Positions 8,288 through 17,748 of a stretch of 64,000 bases of DNA are shown one piece after another (the first letter of the stretch is position 1; each line of letters starts with the position of its first letter). The stretch is from NCBI RefSeq assembly GCF_010499455.1, contig NZ_JAAGOH010000002.1:1-64000 (forward strand), read 5' to 3'. A program made the translations under genes and the position numbers. Origin of the DNA: Ideonella livida (GTDB lineage Bacteria > Pseudomonadota > Gammaproteobacteria > Burkholderiales > Burkholderiaceae_C). The notes beneath the pieces were generated by a model. That model saw only the letters and a list, made by a program, of their open reading frames with translations. It did no database searches and was not told the origin of the DNA.

Positions 8288-9307
8288 TCACACCAGCTTG
8301 ACCAGTTGCTTGCCGAAGTTCTTGCCCTTGAGCAGGCCCATGAAGGCCTCGGGCGCGTTCTCCAGGCCTTGGGCCACGGTCTCGCGGTACTTGAACTGGC
8401 CGGTGGCCACCATGGTGCCCAGCTCCTTGAGGGCCTGGGGCCAGAGTTCCATGTGCTCGCTGACGATGAAGCCTTCGAGCTTCATGCGGTTGACCAAGAT
8501 CAGCGAGGGGTTGGCCATGGGGATGGGCTCGCCGTTGTAGCCGGCGATCATGCCGCAGAAGGCGATGCGGCTGAAGGCGTTGGCACGCAGCATCACGGCG
8601 TCCAGGATCACGCCGCCCACGTTCTCGAAGTAGCCGTCGATGCCATCGGGGCAGGCCTCCTTGAGCGCCTTGCTGAGCGAGCGCAGGTCGGGGTGGGCCT
8701 TGTAGTCGATGCAGGCGTCAAAGCCCAGCTCCTGGACCACGGCTTCGCACTTGGCCGGGCCGCCGGCAATGCCCACCACGCGGGCGCCCCGGGCCTTGGC
8801 CAGCTGGCCCACCGCACCGCCCACGGCACCGCTGGCAGAGGACACCACCACCGTTTCACCCGCCTTGGGGTTGAGGATCTGGGTGAGGCCGTACCAGGCG
8901 GTCACGCCGGGCATGCCCACGGCGCCCAGGTAGGCCGACAGCGGGATGTGGGTGGTGTCCACCTTCTGCAGCACGCCGCGCTGGCTGGCGTTGACGCGCT
9001 GGTATTCCTGCCAGCCGCCCATGCCCACCACCTGGTCGCCGGCCTTGAAGTGCTCGTTGCGCGACTCCACCACCTCGCCCACGGTGCCACCGATCATCAC
9101 CTCGTTCAGCGGCTGGGGTTGGGCGTAGCTCTTGCTGTCGTTCATGCGGCCGCGCATGTACGGATCCAGGCTCAGGTAGTGGTTGCGCACCAGCACTTCA
9201 CCCTCGGCCAGCGGGGCCACGGGGGTCTCCACCAGGGCGAAGTTGTCGGTGCGGGGCTCGCCTTGCGGGCGGGACACAAGGTGGATCTGGCGGTTGGTGA
9301 TGCTCAT
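8288..9307 (-). CDS. CurA-like NADP-dependent medium-chain oxidoreductase
   Basis: 339-residue zinc-free medium-chain dehydrogenase/reductase of the CurA/PTGR/leukotriene-B4-reductase group, which reduces C=C bonds of alpha,beta-unsaturated carbonyls with NADPH. Markers are SLDPYMRGRM near residue 50, the Rossmann segment VVSSASGAVGGAVGQLA, the conserved YFENVGG, and the typical C-terminal GLLKGKNFGK. ATG 9307 (MSITNR) is the usual family start; an upstream TTG (9325) is possible but has no better ribosome site. It sits inside the beta-oxidation block, where it could process unsaturated acyl intermediates; this is inference. Confidence 0.87.
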   Translation of the reverse strand: MSITNRQIHLVSRPQGEPRTDNFALVETPVAPLAEGEVLVRNHYLSLDPYMRGRMNDSKSYAQPQPLNEVMIGGTVGEVVESRNEHFKAGDQVVGMGGWQEYQRVNASQRGVLQKVDTTHIPLSAYLGAVGMPGVTAWYGLTQILNPKAGETVVVSSASGAVGGAVGQLAKARGARVVGIAGGPAKCEAVVQELGFDACIDYKAHPDLRSLSKALKEACPDGIDGYFENVGGVILDAVMLRANAFSRIAFCGMIAGYNGEPIPMANPSLILVNRMKLEGFIVSEHMELWPQALKELGTMVATGQFKYRETVAQGLENAPEAFMGLLKGKNFGKQLVKLV

Positions 9308-9332
9308 GGTGGACGGGGGGGACAAGTAGTTT

Positions 9333-9803
9333 TCAGGACTGGGGCGGTTCCGGCAGGCTGGCCGGGCCGTTCAGGGGTTTGATGCGGCGGCCATGGCCGG
9401 CCACCGCGCGCAGGTACTTGAAGGTGCCGGTGGCGTGCGCGCAGCGCTGGCCGGCTGGGTTGAAGATGCTGGCCTCGCAAAAGGCCATGGTGGCGGTGCG
9501 GTGCAGCAGCAAGCCTTCGGCACGCAGGCGGCCTTCGCTGGGCCGCATGAAGCTGGTCTTCATCTCGATGGTGACGACGCCTGGGCCGGCCAGGTCACGG
9601 CTGCGGGCGGCGTGGGCCATGGCCACGTCCAGCAGCGTCATCACCACGCCGCCGTGGGCCACGTTGAAGGAGTTGAGCTGCTCGGGGCGCAGGTCCAGGT
9701 GCAGCTCGGAGCGGTCATCGGCGCAGGCGATGAGCTCCAGGCCCAGGTGCGCCACGAAGGGGATGTGCACCGGGAAAGGCAAAGGAGAGGTGGGTGTATT
9801 CAT
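9333..9803 (-). CDS. PaaI-family hotdog thioesterase
   Basis: 156-residue single-domain hotdog-fold protein, expected to hydrolyse acyl-CoA thioesters. The family core is seen as FNVAHGGVVMTLLDVAMAHAA (an HGG catalytic-loop variant), followed by VTIEMKTSFMRP on the central strand. ATG 9803 is taken; there is no strong ribosome site at this or the farther upstream start, so the start is less sure than the domain. It is one of two PaaI-type thioesterases in the block, the other being at 12632-13063; their sequences differ clearly, so they are not a recent duplicate. Confidence 0.85.
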   Translation of the reverse strand: MNTPTSPLPFPVHIPFVAHLGLELIACADDRSELHLDLRPEQLNSFNVAHGGVVMTLLDVAMAHAARSRDLAGPGVVTIEMKTSFMRPSEGRLRAEGLLLHRTATMAFCEASIFNPAGQRCAHATGTFKYLRAVAGHGRRIKPLNGPASLPEPPQS

Positions 9804-9859
9804 CACGACATCATCCCAGCACCCAGGCGCTGACAACGCCACCCAAAGCCAAGCCGCAG

Positions 9860-9932
9860 GCGTGGAGCCGGCTTTGCCGGTCCACTGCCTGAGCCCCCTT
9901 GGGGGGCAGCGACCGGCAGGGAGCGTGGGGGC
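9860..9932. repeat. Intergenic REP-like hairpin element
   Basis: Between the thioesterase and the SDR lies a 73-bp compact element. It holds a small hairpin CCGGC-TTT-GCCGG (9869-9881), then CCCCC-TT-GGGGGG (9894-9906) and a GCAGCGACCGGCAGGGAGC tail ending in GTGGGGGC. Elements of this general form recur between genes in Comamonadaceae and relatives; that comparison is from memory. Only one copy was noticed in this window. Confidence 0.45.
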
Positions 9933-9938
9933 TCACAG

Positions 9939-10730
9939 TCATCCACCGATCAAGGCGCTGACACCGCCGTCCACCGCCAAGGTTTGGCCCGTGATGTGCT
10001 TGCCAGCAGCGCTGGCAAACAGCAGGGCAGCGCCCTTCAAGTCATCGTCATCGCCCAGGCGGTTCAGCGGCGCATGGGCGGCCATCTTGTCGGCCCCCAG
10101 GGTGGCGAGCAGGCCGTGCGTCATCTTGCTGGGGAAGAAGCCCGGCGCCAGCGCGTTGACGGTGATGCCGTGCCGGCCCCATTCCCCGGCCAGGGCCCGG
10201 GTGAAGTTGATGACCGCGCCCTTGCTGGTGTTGTAGGCGATGGTCTGCATGCCCGGCGGGTTGCCGCCCATGCCGGCAATGGAGGCCACGTTGATGATGC
10301 GGCCGGCCTTTCGCGGAATCATGCTGGCCACCGCCGCAGCCTGGCTGATGACGAACAGGCTGCGGATGTTCAGGTCCATCACCTTGTCCCAGGCCTCCAG
10401 CGGGTGCGCTTCGGCCGGGGCGCCCCAGGTGGCGCCGGCGTTGTTGACCAGGATGTCGATGCGGCCCAGGCGCTCCATGGCCTCGGTCACCAGCCGGCGG
10501 CCCTCCTCGGGCACGGCGGCGTTGGCGGCCACCCAGCGGGCGTCAATGCCCTTGGCCTGCAGGTGGGCGGTGGCCTCCTCCAAGTCGGCGGCCTTGCGCG
10601 AACTCAGCAAGATCTTGGCGCCGGCCTCACCCAGCGCCTCCGCGATTTGCAGGCCCAGGCCACGCGAGCCGCCGGTGACCACGGCCACCTGGCCGCTGAG
10701 GTCGAAGAGTTGTTGGATGGGGGTGCTCAT
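9939..10730 (-). CDS. SDR family oxidoreductase (FabG/RhlG-like)
   Basis: 263-residue classical SDR, similar to 3-oxoacyl reductases and RhlG-type enzymes. Seen are the cofactor motif TGGSRGLG near residue 19, NNAG near 96, catalytic Ser in INVASIAG and YNTSK, and the C-terminal GQTLAVDGG typical of FabG-like proteins. ATG 10730 has AGGAGA at good spacing. The 22-bp gap to the acyl-CoA dehydrogenase upstream argues for one transcript. In this setting it probably interconverts 3-hydroxyacyl and 3-ketoacyl or similar substrates. Confidence 0.88.
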   Translation of the reverse strand: MSTPIQQLFDLSGQVAVVTGGSRGLGLQIAEALGEAGAKILLSSRKAADLEEATAHLQAKGIDARWVAANAAVPEEGRRLVTEAMERLGRIDILVNNAGATWGAPAEAHPLEAWDKVMDLNIRSLFVISQAAAVASMIPRKAGRIINVASIAGMGGNPPGMQTIAYNTSKGAVINFTRALAGEWGRHGITVNALAPGFFPSKMTHGLLATLGADKMAAHAPLNRLGDDDDLKGAALLFASAAGKHITGQTLAVDGGVSALIGG

Positions 10731-10752
10731 GGGTGTCTCCTGCGGGGGAAGG

Positions 10753-12585
10753 TCAAAACCAGGCATCCTGCATCTCGCGGCAGATGGCCTCGCGGCTGGC
10801 CACCACGCCCAGCCAGGCGTCGATCTTGGGCAGCTCGTAAACATGGAAAAAGCGCAGCGCGGCCAGCAGGCCGGCGGCGCGGTCGCGCTCGGCCTCTGTC
10901 TTCGGGCTGGCGGCGCGGGCGGCCAGGCCGAGCTCCAGCCACACCCAGGCCAGCACCACATGGCCAAAGGCCTGCAGGTAGGGCGTGGCGTTGGCCAGGG
11001 CCTCTTCCGGCACGCCGGTGGCCCAGGCGGCCTTGGTGGCAGCACCCAGGCGCTGCAAGGCGCCAGCCAGGGCGGGCACAAAGGGCGCCAGGGCCTCGTC
11101 CTGCCCGGCCCGATGCAAGGTGTCGCTGATGCGGGTGGCCAGCAGCTTCAGGCCGGCGCCGCCCTGCATCACCACCTTGCGGCCCAGCAGGTCCAGGGCC
11201 TGGATGCCGTGGGTGCCCTCGTGGATCATGTTCAGACGCTGGTCGCGCCAGTACTGCTCCACGGGGAAGTCGCGGGTGTAGCCATAGCCGCCGTGCACCT
11301 GGATGGCCAGGGAGTTGCCCTCCAGGCACCACTCGCTGGGCCAGCTCTTGGCGATGGGGGTGAGCACTTCAAGCAGCAGTGCCGCCTCGGCGCTGTCTTC
11401 GGGGGTGCCGGTGTGCTTCTCGTCCACCAGGCGGGCGCAGTACAGGCACAGGGCCAGGGCCCCCTCGGCATAGGCCTTTTGGGCCAGCAGCATGCGCTTG
11501 ATGTCAGCATGCTCGATCAGCAGGGACTGCGCCGCCGCCGCATCTTTGCCGCCGGCACCGACCGGCCGGCCCTGCGGCCGCTGGCGGGCGTAGGCCAGCG
11601 CGGCCTCGTAGCCGGCCATGCCCAGCATGGCGGCGCTCAGGCCAATGGCGATGCGCGCCTCGTTCATCATGTGGAACATGCAGCGCAGGCCTTCGCCCGG
11701 CTGGCCCACGAGGTAGCCGATGGCCCCGGCCGCGCCGCGCACCGGGAACTTGCCTTCGCCAAAGTTCAGCAGCGTGTTGGTGGTGCCGCGCCAGCCGCAC
11801 TTGTGGTTGAGGCCGGCCAAGGCCACGTCGTTGCGCTCGCCGGTGAGCTGGCCCTCGGTGTTCACCAGCTTCTTGGGCACGATGAACAACGAAATGCCTT
11901 TGACGCCGGGGATCAGCTTGCCGTCCGGCCCTGGGATCTTGGCCAGCACCAGGTGGACGATGTTCTCGGTCAGCTCGTGCTCGCCGGCTGAGATCCACAT
12001 CTTGTGGCCGCGCAGGCGAAAACGTGGGCCCAGCGGGTCGGCCTCAAAGCCTTCGCCATCGGGCTCGGCGCGGGTGGCGATGTCCGACAGGCTCGATCCC
12101 GCCTGCGGCTCCGACAGGCACATGGTGCCGGCCCAGCGGCCGCTGAACTCGTGGGCCGCGAACACCTGCTGCTGCAGCGGCGTGCCGTGGGCCATCAGCA
12201 GGTTGGCGTTGCCGCTGGTGAGCATGCCGGCGCCGATACTCACCGAGGCTTTGCCGAAGAAGGCGTTGGCCGCCGCCTCCACGCTGTACGGCAGTTGCAT
12301 GCCGCCCAGCTCATAGTCTTGCGCGGCCGCCAGCATGCCGCTGCCGGCGTAGGCGGCCCAGGCCTCGTGCGTGGCCTGGGGCAGGATGACTTTGTCGCCG
12401 TCGAACTGCGGCTCCTGGGTGTCCACCAGGCGGTTGAAGGGCGCGTACTTCTCGCGGGCGATGCGCTCGCAGGTGTCCAGCACCTGGGCGAAGGTGTCGC
12501 GGCTGTGGTCAGCGAAACGCTCGCGCAGGGTGAGCGTGTCCACCCGCAGCCAGTCGTGCAGCAGGAAATCAACGATGGGACGCAT
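10753..12585 (-). CDS. Acyl-CoA dehydrogenase (long, about 600-residue type)
   Basis: 610-residue flavoenzyme performing the first, alpha,beta-desaturating step of acyl-CoA oxidation. It has the extra N- and C-terminal regions of the long FadE/DmdC-like class rather than the 380-residue form. Seen are the FAD/substrate segment MCLSEPQAGSSLSD, the region GHKMWISAGEH, and the catalytic-base segment NMIHEGTHGIQALDLLGRK near residue 455. The start ATG 12585 has a strong AGGAGG. Gaps to both neighbours are short, consistent with one operon with thiolase and the FadB-like protein. The chain-length or branched/aromatic substrate cannot be told from sequence alone. Confidence 0.93.
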   Translation of the reverse strand: MRPIVDFLLHDWLRVDTLTLRERFADHSRDTFAQVLDTCERIAREKYAPFNRLVDTQEPQFDGDKVILPQATHEAWAAYAGSGMLAAAQDYELGGMQLPYSVEAAANAFFGKASVSIGAGMLTSGNANLLMAHGTPLQQQVFAAHEFSGRWAGTMCLSEPQAGSSLSDIATRAEPDGEGFEADPLGPRFRLRGHKMWISAGEHELTENIVHLVLAKIPGPDGKLIPGVKGISLFIVPKKLVNTEGQLTGERNDVALAGLNHKCGWRGTTNTLLNFGEGKFPVRGAAGAIGYLVGQPGEGLRCMFHMMNEARIAIGLSAAMLGMAGYEAALAYARQRPQGRPVGAGGKDAAAAQSLLIEHADIKRMLLAQKAYAEGALALCLYCARLVDEKHTGTPEDSAEAALLLEVLTPIAKSWPSEWCLEGNSLAIQVHGGYGYTRDFPVEQYWRDQRLNMIHEGTHGIQALDLLGRKVVMQGGAGLKLLATRISDTLHRAGQDEALAPFVPALAGALQRLGAATKAAWATGVPEEALANATPYLQAFGHVVLAWVWLELGLAARAASPKTEAERDRAAGLLAALRFFHVYELPKIDAWLGVVASREAICREMQDAWF

Positions 12586-12631
12586 GGCGCCCTCCTGTGT
12601 TCAGGTGAGTGCGGGTGAATGCTGGGAGGGT

Positions 12632-13063
12632 TCAGGCCCGGTCGCGGGCCACAACGGCCATGGTGGCCGAGGCCTTGAGCACCAGGGTGCGCTGGCTGGC
12701 GCCTTCAGGGCCACGCTCGGCCCAGACCTCCGCCTCAGTGAAACTGAGCGTGCGGCCAGGCTTGATGACCCAGGCCTCGCACACCAGGCGGTCGCCATCG
12801 GCCGGCCGCAGCAGGCTGACTTTCAGGTCCGCTGTGAGCACCCAGAACCCGTCGGCCACCTGGGTTTGGGCCGCCGAGCCCATGCAGTGATCCGCCAGCG
12901 TGGTCTGCACCCCGGCATGGGCATGGCCGGAGTGCTGACGAAAGCGGTCTTGCATGGGCAGCACGGCCGTGACCCGCCCCACCGACACCGCCGTGGGCTC
13001 CACCCCCAAGTCCCGCATGAAGGGGGAGAGGTGGAAGAACTGGCGCAGGGTTTCCAAGTCCAT
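12632..13063 (-). CDS. PaaI-family hotdog thioesterase
   Basis: 143-residue hotdog-fold thioesterase. The core reads GHAHAGVQTTLADHCMGSAA, where the Asp of the active-site helix is retained, followed by LTADLKVSLLRPADGD on the central strand. ATG 13063 has AGGT upstream, and only 15 bp separate it from the thiolase gene before it. Such thioesterases in beta-oxidation operons usually release CoA from stalled or aberrant acyl intermediates; that role here is inferred from position. Confidence 0.85.
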   Translation of the reverse strand: MDLETLRQFFHLSPFMRDLGVEPTAVSVGRVTAVLPMQDRFRQHSGHAHAGVQTTLADHCMGSAAQTQVADGFWVLTADLKVSLLRPADGDRLVCEAWVIKPGRTLSFTEAEVWAERGPEGASQRTLVLKASATMAVVARDRA

Positions 13064-13078
13064 GGCGGCGACCTGCGC

Positions 13079-14254
13079 TCAGAGCACCTCGAACACGCCC
13101 GCGGCGCCCATGCCGCCGCCGATGCACATGGTCACGCACACGCGCTTGGCGCCGCGGCGCTTGCCCTCGATCAGGGCGTGGCCGGTCAGGCGCTGGCCTG
13201 ACACGCCGTAGGGGTGGCCCACCGCGATCGCGCCCCCGTTGACGTTCAAACGGTCCATGGGGATGCCCAGGGTGTCGGCGCAGTACAGCACCTGCACGGC
13301 GAAGGCTTCGTTCAGCTCCCACAGGTCGATGTCGGCCACGGTCAGGCCCAGCTTTTTGAGCACCTTGGGCACGGCGAAGACCGGGCCGATGCCCATCTCG
13401 TCGGGTTCGCAGCCGGCCACGGCAAAGCCCAGGAAGCGGCCCAGGGGCTTGAGGCCCTTCTGCTGGGCATAGGCCTCGCTGACCACCACGCAGGCGCCGC
13501 CGCCATCGCTGAACTGGCTGGCGTTGCCGGCCGTGACCACCCCACCGGGCACCGCGCTGCGGATGCCGCGCACGGCCTCGATCGTGGTGCCGGGGCGCAG
13601 GCCTTCGTCGGCGCTGACGGTCACTTCCTGGGTACGCAGACCCAGGACCTTGTCGGCCACGCCCATGGTGGTGGTGACGGGCACGATCTCGTCATTGAAC
13701 TTGCCGGCCTCTTGCGCCGCGCAGGCCAGTTGCTGGCTGCGCACGCCGTACTCGTCCATGCGCTCTTTGGCGATGCCGTAACGCTTGGCCACGTTCTCGG
13801 CGGTTTGCAGCATGTTCCAGTAGATCTCGGGCTTGTGTTGGGCCAGCCAAGCATCAGCCAGCATGTGGGTGTTCATTTCTTGCTGCACGCAGGAAATGCT
13901 CTCCACGCCACCGGCCACGTACACATCGCCTTCGCCGGCGATCACGCGCTGGGCGGCCAGCGCAATGGTTTGCAAACCACTGGAGCAAAAACGGTTGACG
14001 GTGAGGCCGCTGACCGAAATGGGCAGGCCGGCGCGCAGGGCGATTTGGCGGGCGATGTTGGCGCCGGTGGCCCCTTCGGGGTTGGCGCAGCCCATGATGA
14101 CGTCCTCCACGGCACCGGGGTCAATGCCGGCGCGCTGCACGGCGGCCTGCACGGCCAGGCCGCCCAAGGTGGCGCCGTGGGTCATGTTGAAGGCGCCCTT
14201 CCAGCTCTTGGCCAGGGGCGTGCGGGCGGTGGAGACGATGACGGCTTGGGTCAT
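13079..14254 (-). CDS. Acetyl-CoA C-acyltransferase (thiolase II)
   Basis: 391-residue thiolase, the last step of beta-oxidation (3-ketoacyl-CoA + CoA to acetyl-CoA + shortened acyl-CoA). The acylated cysteine is in [16 protein letters not shown] near residue 91. The [10 protein letters not shown] histidine and the [18 protein letters not shown]-terminal signature with its second catalytic Cys are present. Length is normal for the family. It follows the FadB-like gene by 62 bp, giving the usual hydratase/dehydrogenase plus thiolase pair. Confidence 0.94.
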   Translation of the reverse strand: MTQAVIVSTARTPLAKSWKGAFNMTHGATLGGLAVQAAVQRAGIDPGAVEDVIMGCANPEGATGANIARQIALRAGLPISVSGLTVNRFCSSGLQTIALAAQRVIAGEGDVYVAGGVESISCVQQEMNTHMLADAWLAQHKPEIYWNMLQTAENVAKRYGIAKERMDEYGVRSQQLACAAQEAGKFNDEIVPVTTTMGVADKVLGLRTQEVTVSADEGLRPGTTIEAVRGIRSAVPGGVVTAGNASQFSDGGGACVVVSEAYAQQKGLKPLGRFLGFAVAGCEPDEMGIGPVFAVPKVLKKLGLTVADIDLWELNEAFAVQVLYCADTLGIPMDRLNVNGGAIAVGHPYGVSGQRLTGHALIEGKRRGAKRVCVTMCIGGGMGAAGVFEVL

Positions 14255-14316
14255 GGTGAGGTCCTGAATCTCGCGGTGTGTGCTGGGTCTCTTGGGGGTG
14301 TGGCGTGCCGAGGGCT

Positions 14317-16410
14317 TCAGCTAAAGGTTTTGCCTTCAGCGGCCAGTTGGGCCAGCAGCGGCGCGGGCTGCCAGAAGCTGGCGTCGTCCAGCGGGTTGGC
14401 GGCAAAGCGCTTCATGGTCTGCACCACGTTCCACAGGCCCACGGTGTCGGCGTAGCACATCGGCCCGCCGCGGTGCAGCGGGAAGCCGTAGCCGGTCAGG
14501 TAGACCATGTCCACGTCGGAGGCGCGCAGCGCGATGCCTTCTTCCAGCAGGTGGGCGGCCTCGTTGACCAGCGAGAACACCAGGCGATGCACGATCTCTT
14601 CATCGTCGATCTTGCGGGGCGTGATGCCCAGCTCGGCGCGGTGCTGGGCGATCATCTCCTCCACCAGCGCCGAGGGGATGGCGTCGCGCTTGCCGGGCAC
14701 ATAGTCGTACCAGCCGGCACCGGTCTTCTGGCCGTAGCGGCCCAGCTCGCACAGCAGATCGGCGGTCTTGGAGTAGCGCAGGTCCGGCTTTTCTTGGTAG
14801 CGGCGCTTGCGGATGTACCAGCCGATGTCGTTGCCGGCCAGGTCGCCCATGCGGAAGGGGCCCATGGCAAAGCCGAACTTCTCCACCGCGCGGTCCACCT
14901 GGGCCGGGGTGCAGCCTTCTTCGAGCAAGAAGCCGGCCTGGCGGCTGTACTGCTCAATCATGCGGTTGCCGATGAAGCCATCGCACACGCCCGAGACCAC
15001 GCAGGTCTTCTTGATCTTCTTGCCCAAGGCCATCACGGTGGCCAGCACGTCCTTGGCGGTTTGCTCGCCGCGCACCACCTCCAGCAGCTTCATCACGTTG
15101 GCCGGGCTGAAGAAGTGCATGCCGATCACGTCCTGCGGACGCTCGGTGAAGGCAGCGATCTTGTTCAGGTCCAGCGTGGAGGTGTTGGAGGCCAGGATGG
15201 CGCCGGGCTTCATCACCCGGTCCAGGCTTTGGAACACGGCGCGCTTGACCTCCAGGTCTTCAAACACCGCCTCGATCACCAGGTCGGCGTCGCCGATGGC
15301 GGCGTAGTCCAGCGTGGTGGAGAGCAGCGCCATGCGCTGGGCGTACTTGTCTTCCTTGAGCTTGCCCTTCTTGACCTGGGCTTCGTAGTTCTTCTTGATC
15401 GTGGCGATGCCGCGGTCCAGGGCGTCCTGCTTCATTTCCAGGATCGTCACGGGGATGCCGGCGTTCAGGAAATTCATGCTGATGCCACCACCCATGGTGC
15501 CGGCGCCAATCACCGCCACCTTGGCGATGGTGCGCACGGGGGTGTCTTCCGGCACGTCCGGGATCTTGCTCGTGGCACGCTCGGCAAAGAAGGCATGGCG
15601 CAACGCCTTGCATTCGGGCGTGAACATCAGCGCAGTGAAGATTTCGCGCTCCAGCACCATGCCGTCGTCGAACTTCTTCTTCACCGAGGCCTCCACAGCG
15701 TCCACGCACTTGGCCGGCGCCGGGAAGTTCTTGGCCATGCCTTTGACCATGTTGCGGGCGAATTGGAAGTAGCCGTCCGGGTTCTCGTGGCGCACCTTCA
15801 GGTCGCGCACCAGGGGCAGCGGGCGCACATCGGCCTTTTCCAGCGCGAAGGCGATGGCGCCTTCCAGCAAGTCACCCTCAATCACCTGGTCAAACAGCTT
15901 TTGGCCGGGCAGGCTGGCCAGCAGCTCGCTCTTGACCGGGTCACCGCTGACGATGAGGTTCAGCGCGGTTTCCACCCCCAGCACGCGCGGCAGGCGCTGC
16001 GTGCCACCGGCACCCGGGATCAGGCCAATCTTGACCTCCGGCAACGCGATGTTGGCGCCCGGGGCGGTGACACGGTAGTGGCAGCCCAGCGCCAGCTCCA
16101 GGCCACCGCCCATGGCCACCGAGTGCACAGCCGCCACGATGGGCTTGCTGCACAGCTCGCAGGCGCGGATCAGGTCCAGCAGGTTGGGCGCGGCAGTGGC
16201 CTGGGGGCTGCCGAATTCTTTGATGTCAGCGCCACCGGAGAAGGCCTTGCCCGCACCCGTCAGCACGATGACCTGCACGGCCGGGTCGGCTTGCGCGCGG
16301 TCCAGCGCCTGCGCCACGCCCACACGGGTGCTGTAGCCCAAGCCGTTGACCGGCGGGTTGCTCAAGGTGATCACGGCCACCGGGCCACGGGTTTCATACA
16401 GGGCGGTCAT
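14317..16410 (-). CDS. fadB: Enoyl-CoA hydratase/3-hydroxyacyl-CoA dehydrogenase (FadB/FadJ-like)
   Basis: 697-residue bifunctional enzyme for the middle two steps of beta-oxidation. The N-terminal crotonase half carries the oxyanion-hole and catalytic region ([30 protein letters not shown] and [17 protein letters not shown], with both conserved Glu residues). The C-terminal half begins with the NAD motif [13 protein letters not shown] near residue 300 and has the [15 protein letters not shown] catalytic stretch. ATG 16410 is used because the homologous start (MTALYE) lies there; the frame is open further upstream without similarity. It is the first gene of the minus-strand fatty-acid block. 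Whether it is FadB or FadJ by ancestry is not settled. Confidence 0.92.
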   Translation of the reverse strand: MTALYETRGPVAVITLSNPPVNGLGYSTRVGVAQALDRAQADPAVQVIVLTGAGKAFSGGADIKEFGSPQATAAPNLLDLIRACELCSKPIVAAVHSVAMGGGLELALGCHYRVTAPGANIALPEVKIGLIPGAGGTQRLPRVLGVETALNLIVSGDPVKSELLASLPGQKLFDQVIEGDLLEGAIAFALEKADVRPLPLVRDLKVRHENPDGYFQFARNMVKGMAKNFPAPAKCVDAVEASVKKKFDDGMVLEREIFTALMFTPECKALRHAFFAERATSKIPDVPEDTPVRTIAKVAVIGAGTMGGGISMNFLNAGIPVTILEMKQDALDRGIATIKKNYEAQVKKGKLKEDKYAQRMALLSTTLDYAAIGDADLVIEAVFEDLEVKRAVFQSLDRVMKPGAILASNTSTLDLNKIAAFTERPQDVIGMHFFSPANVMKLLEVVRGEQTAKDVLATVMALGKKIKKTCVVSGVCDGFIGNRMIEQYSRQAGFLLEEGCTPAQVDRAVEKFGFAMGPFRMGDLAGNDIGWYIRKRRYQEKPDLRYSKTADLLCELGRYGQKTGAGWYDYVPGKRDAIPSALVEEMIAQHRAELGITPRKIDDEEIVHRLVFSLVNEAAHLLEEGIALRASDVDMVYLTGYGFPLHRGGPMCYADTVGLWNVVQTMKRFAANPLDDASFWQPAPLLAQLAAEGKTFS

Positions 16411-16678
16411 GGGGCGAAATCCTCGCGAGACTTCTGGGTGGAGAGGGGGGAACGCCCCGGCGCCGGAGAAGACGACCGCCGCAGGCGCCGGAAGCGGACT
16501 TCCAGAACGTCCGTTCGATTCTGGGAGCGCCGACACCCCGGTTTTGTCCCGGCCGTGACAAAGGGCCAGAAGGGAAAACCCGCATCACTGGCGCGGACCT
16601 CACGGTCGGCCGCCAGACACGAGCTTGCGCCGGAACTTCCCCCGCGCCGCCGGGGCGGCTGGGGAACGTGAGGGCAAG

Positions 16679-16717
16679 AAAAAACCCGGTGCATGCACAG
16701 GGCACGTCACCGGGTTT
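16679..16717 (-). terminator. Rho-independent terminator after tRNA-Gly
   Basis: A perfect 10-bp stem (AAACCCGGTG with CACCGGGTTT, loop 16 nt) is followed on the minus strand by a run of U. It ends the tRNA transcript just past the encoded CCA and separates it from the fadB gene. Confidence 0.8.
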
Positions 16718-16723
16718 GGCATC

Positions 16724-16797
16724 TGGAGCGGGTGAAGGGAATCGAACCCTCGTATGAAGCTTGGGAAGCTGCCGTTCTACCATTGAACTACACCCGC
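16724..16797 (-). tRNA. tRNA-Gly (anticodon CCC)
   Basis: 74 nt including an encoded CCA. The acceptor stem GCGGGTG/CACCCGC, D arm (GTTC-AATGGTA-GAAC), anticodon loop TTCCCAA (anticodon CCC) and T arm (AGGG-TTCGATT-CCCT) all fold. The anticodon stem GCAGC/GCTTC has a C-U mismatch at position 28:42, where the E. coli glyU counterpart is fully paired. A TACACT -10 element lies about 11 nt upstream and a strong terminator follows directly. Confidence 0.93.
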
Positions 16798-16807
16798 AGC
16801 GACCAAG

Positions 16808-16813
16808 AGTGTA
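16808..16813 (-). promoter_or_regulatory. -10 element for tRNA-Gly
   Basis: TACACT on the minus strand, ending 10 bases before the tRNA 5' end, so a transcript would start a few bases upstream of the mature tRNA. No good -35 is visible at 16-18 bp. Confidence 0.4.
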
Positions 16814-16943
16814 GCGTCATTTTTGACACCGGCCGCGTACTGCGTGGTCAGGCCTGCGGGCTCCGGCAAAATCGCGCTCCCTTTGACGCTGGCGCGACGC
16901 CCCGGGAATCCGGCGCGCCGCCGCCGGCCAACCACAGCGCTCC

Positions 16944-17702
16944 ATGTCCGACCTGCCCGCCCCCCCTGCCGCCGACCTGCCCCCTCCTTCCTCCACCGGC
17001 GCCGACCGCGCCGAGGCCGAGGCCTGCGAAGATGGCCATCGCCGTGCGGTGCGCAGCTATGTGCTGCGCGCCGGCCGCATGGGCACAGGTCAGGCCCGCG
17101 CCCTGCAGGACCTGGGGCCCCGTTTCCTGGTGCCGGCCGAGGAGTCGCTGCTGGACTTCCCCACCTTGTTCGGCCGCCAGGCCCCCGTCATCGTCGAGAT
17201 CGGTTTTGGCATGGGCCATGCCACGGCCGAGATTGCCAAGGCTCGCCCGGACACCGACTTCATCGGCATCGAAGTTCACGTGCCGGGTGTGGGCGCCCTG
17301 CTCAAGCGCATCGGCGAGGAGGAGATCTCCAACCTGCGCATCGTGCAGTTCGACGCGGTACAGGTGCTGGAAAAGCGCATCGCCCCGGGCTCCCTGGCGG
17401 GCGTGCATGTGTTCTTTCCAGATCCCTGGCACAAGAAGAAGCACCACAAGCGCCGGCTGATCCAGTCGCCCTTTGTGCAGTTGCTGGCCTCGCGCCTGGC
17501 GCCGGGTGGCGTCCTGCACTGCGCCACCGACTGGGCACCCTATGCCGAACAGATGCTGGAGGTGCTGGGCGCCGAGCCGACCCTGGCCAACACCGCCCCC
17601 GGCTATGCTCCCCGTCCGGACTACCGCCCTCTGACCAAGTTCGAGGCCCGCGGCCTGCGCCTGGGTCACGGGGTCTGGGACCTGGTGTTCCGCAAGGTTT
17701 GA
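16944..17702 (+). CDS. trmB: tRNA (guanine-N7-)-methyltransferase
   Basis: 252-residue TrmB, which makes m7G46 in the variable loop of tRNAs using SAM. The SAM motif [14 protein letters not shown] is at residues 85-98, IGIEVH near 108, and the family-defining [15 protein letters not shown] at 157-171 holds the catalytic Asp and tRNA-contacting basic patch. The C-terminal [12 protein letters not shown] is also typical. The first 30 residues are Pro/Ala-rich. It is transcribed divergently from the tRNA-Gly gene and is convergent with uppP. Confidence 0.95.
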   Translation: MSDLPAPPAADLPPPSSTGADRAEAEACEDGHRRAVRSYVLRAGRMGTGQARALQDLGPRFLVPAEESLLDFPTLFGRQAPVIVEIGFGMGHATAEIAKARPDTDFIGIEVHVPGVGALLKRIGEEEISNLRIVQFDAVQVLEKRIAPGSLAGVHVFFPDPWHKKKHHKRRLIQSPFVQLLASRLAPGGVLHCATDWAPYAEQMLEVLGAEPTLANTAPGYAPRPDYRPLTKFEARGLRLGHGVWDLVFRKV

Positions 17703-17748
17703 AGCCAACCCGGCCGCCAACCAGGACCGGGCGGAAGACCTGCCCGGC

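Noticed and set aside
14278-16671. A 797-codon plus-strand frame opposite the FadB-like gene
   Set aside because: Composition is His/Gly/Leu/Val repeats without domains; the minus-strand gene is certain.
16411-16678. Possible small genes between fadB and the tRNA terminator
   Set aside because: Frames on both strands are Arg/Pro-rich, lack ribosome sites and run into the tRNA; nothing supports coding.
17727-17747. Hairpin CCGGGC/GCCCGG between trmB and uppP
   Set aside because: Short stem, nine-base loop and no U run; too weak to call a terminator.
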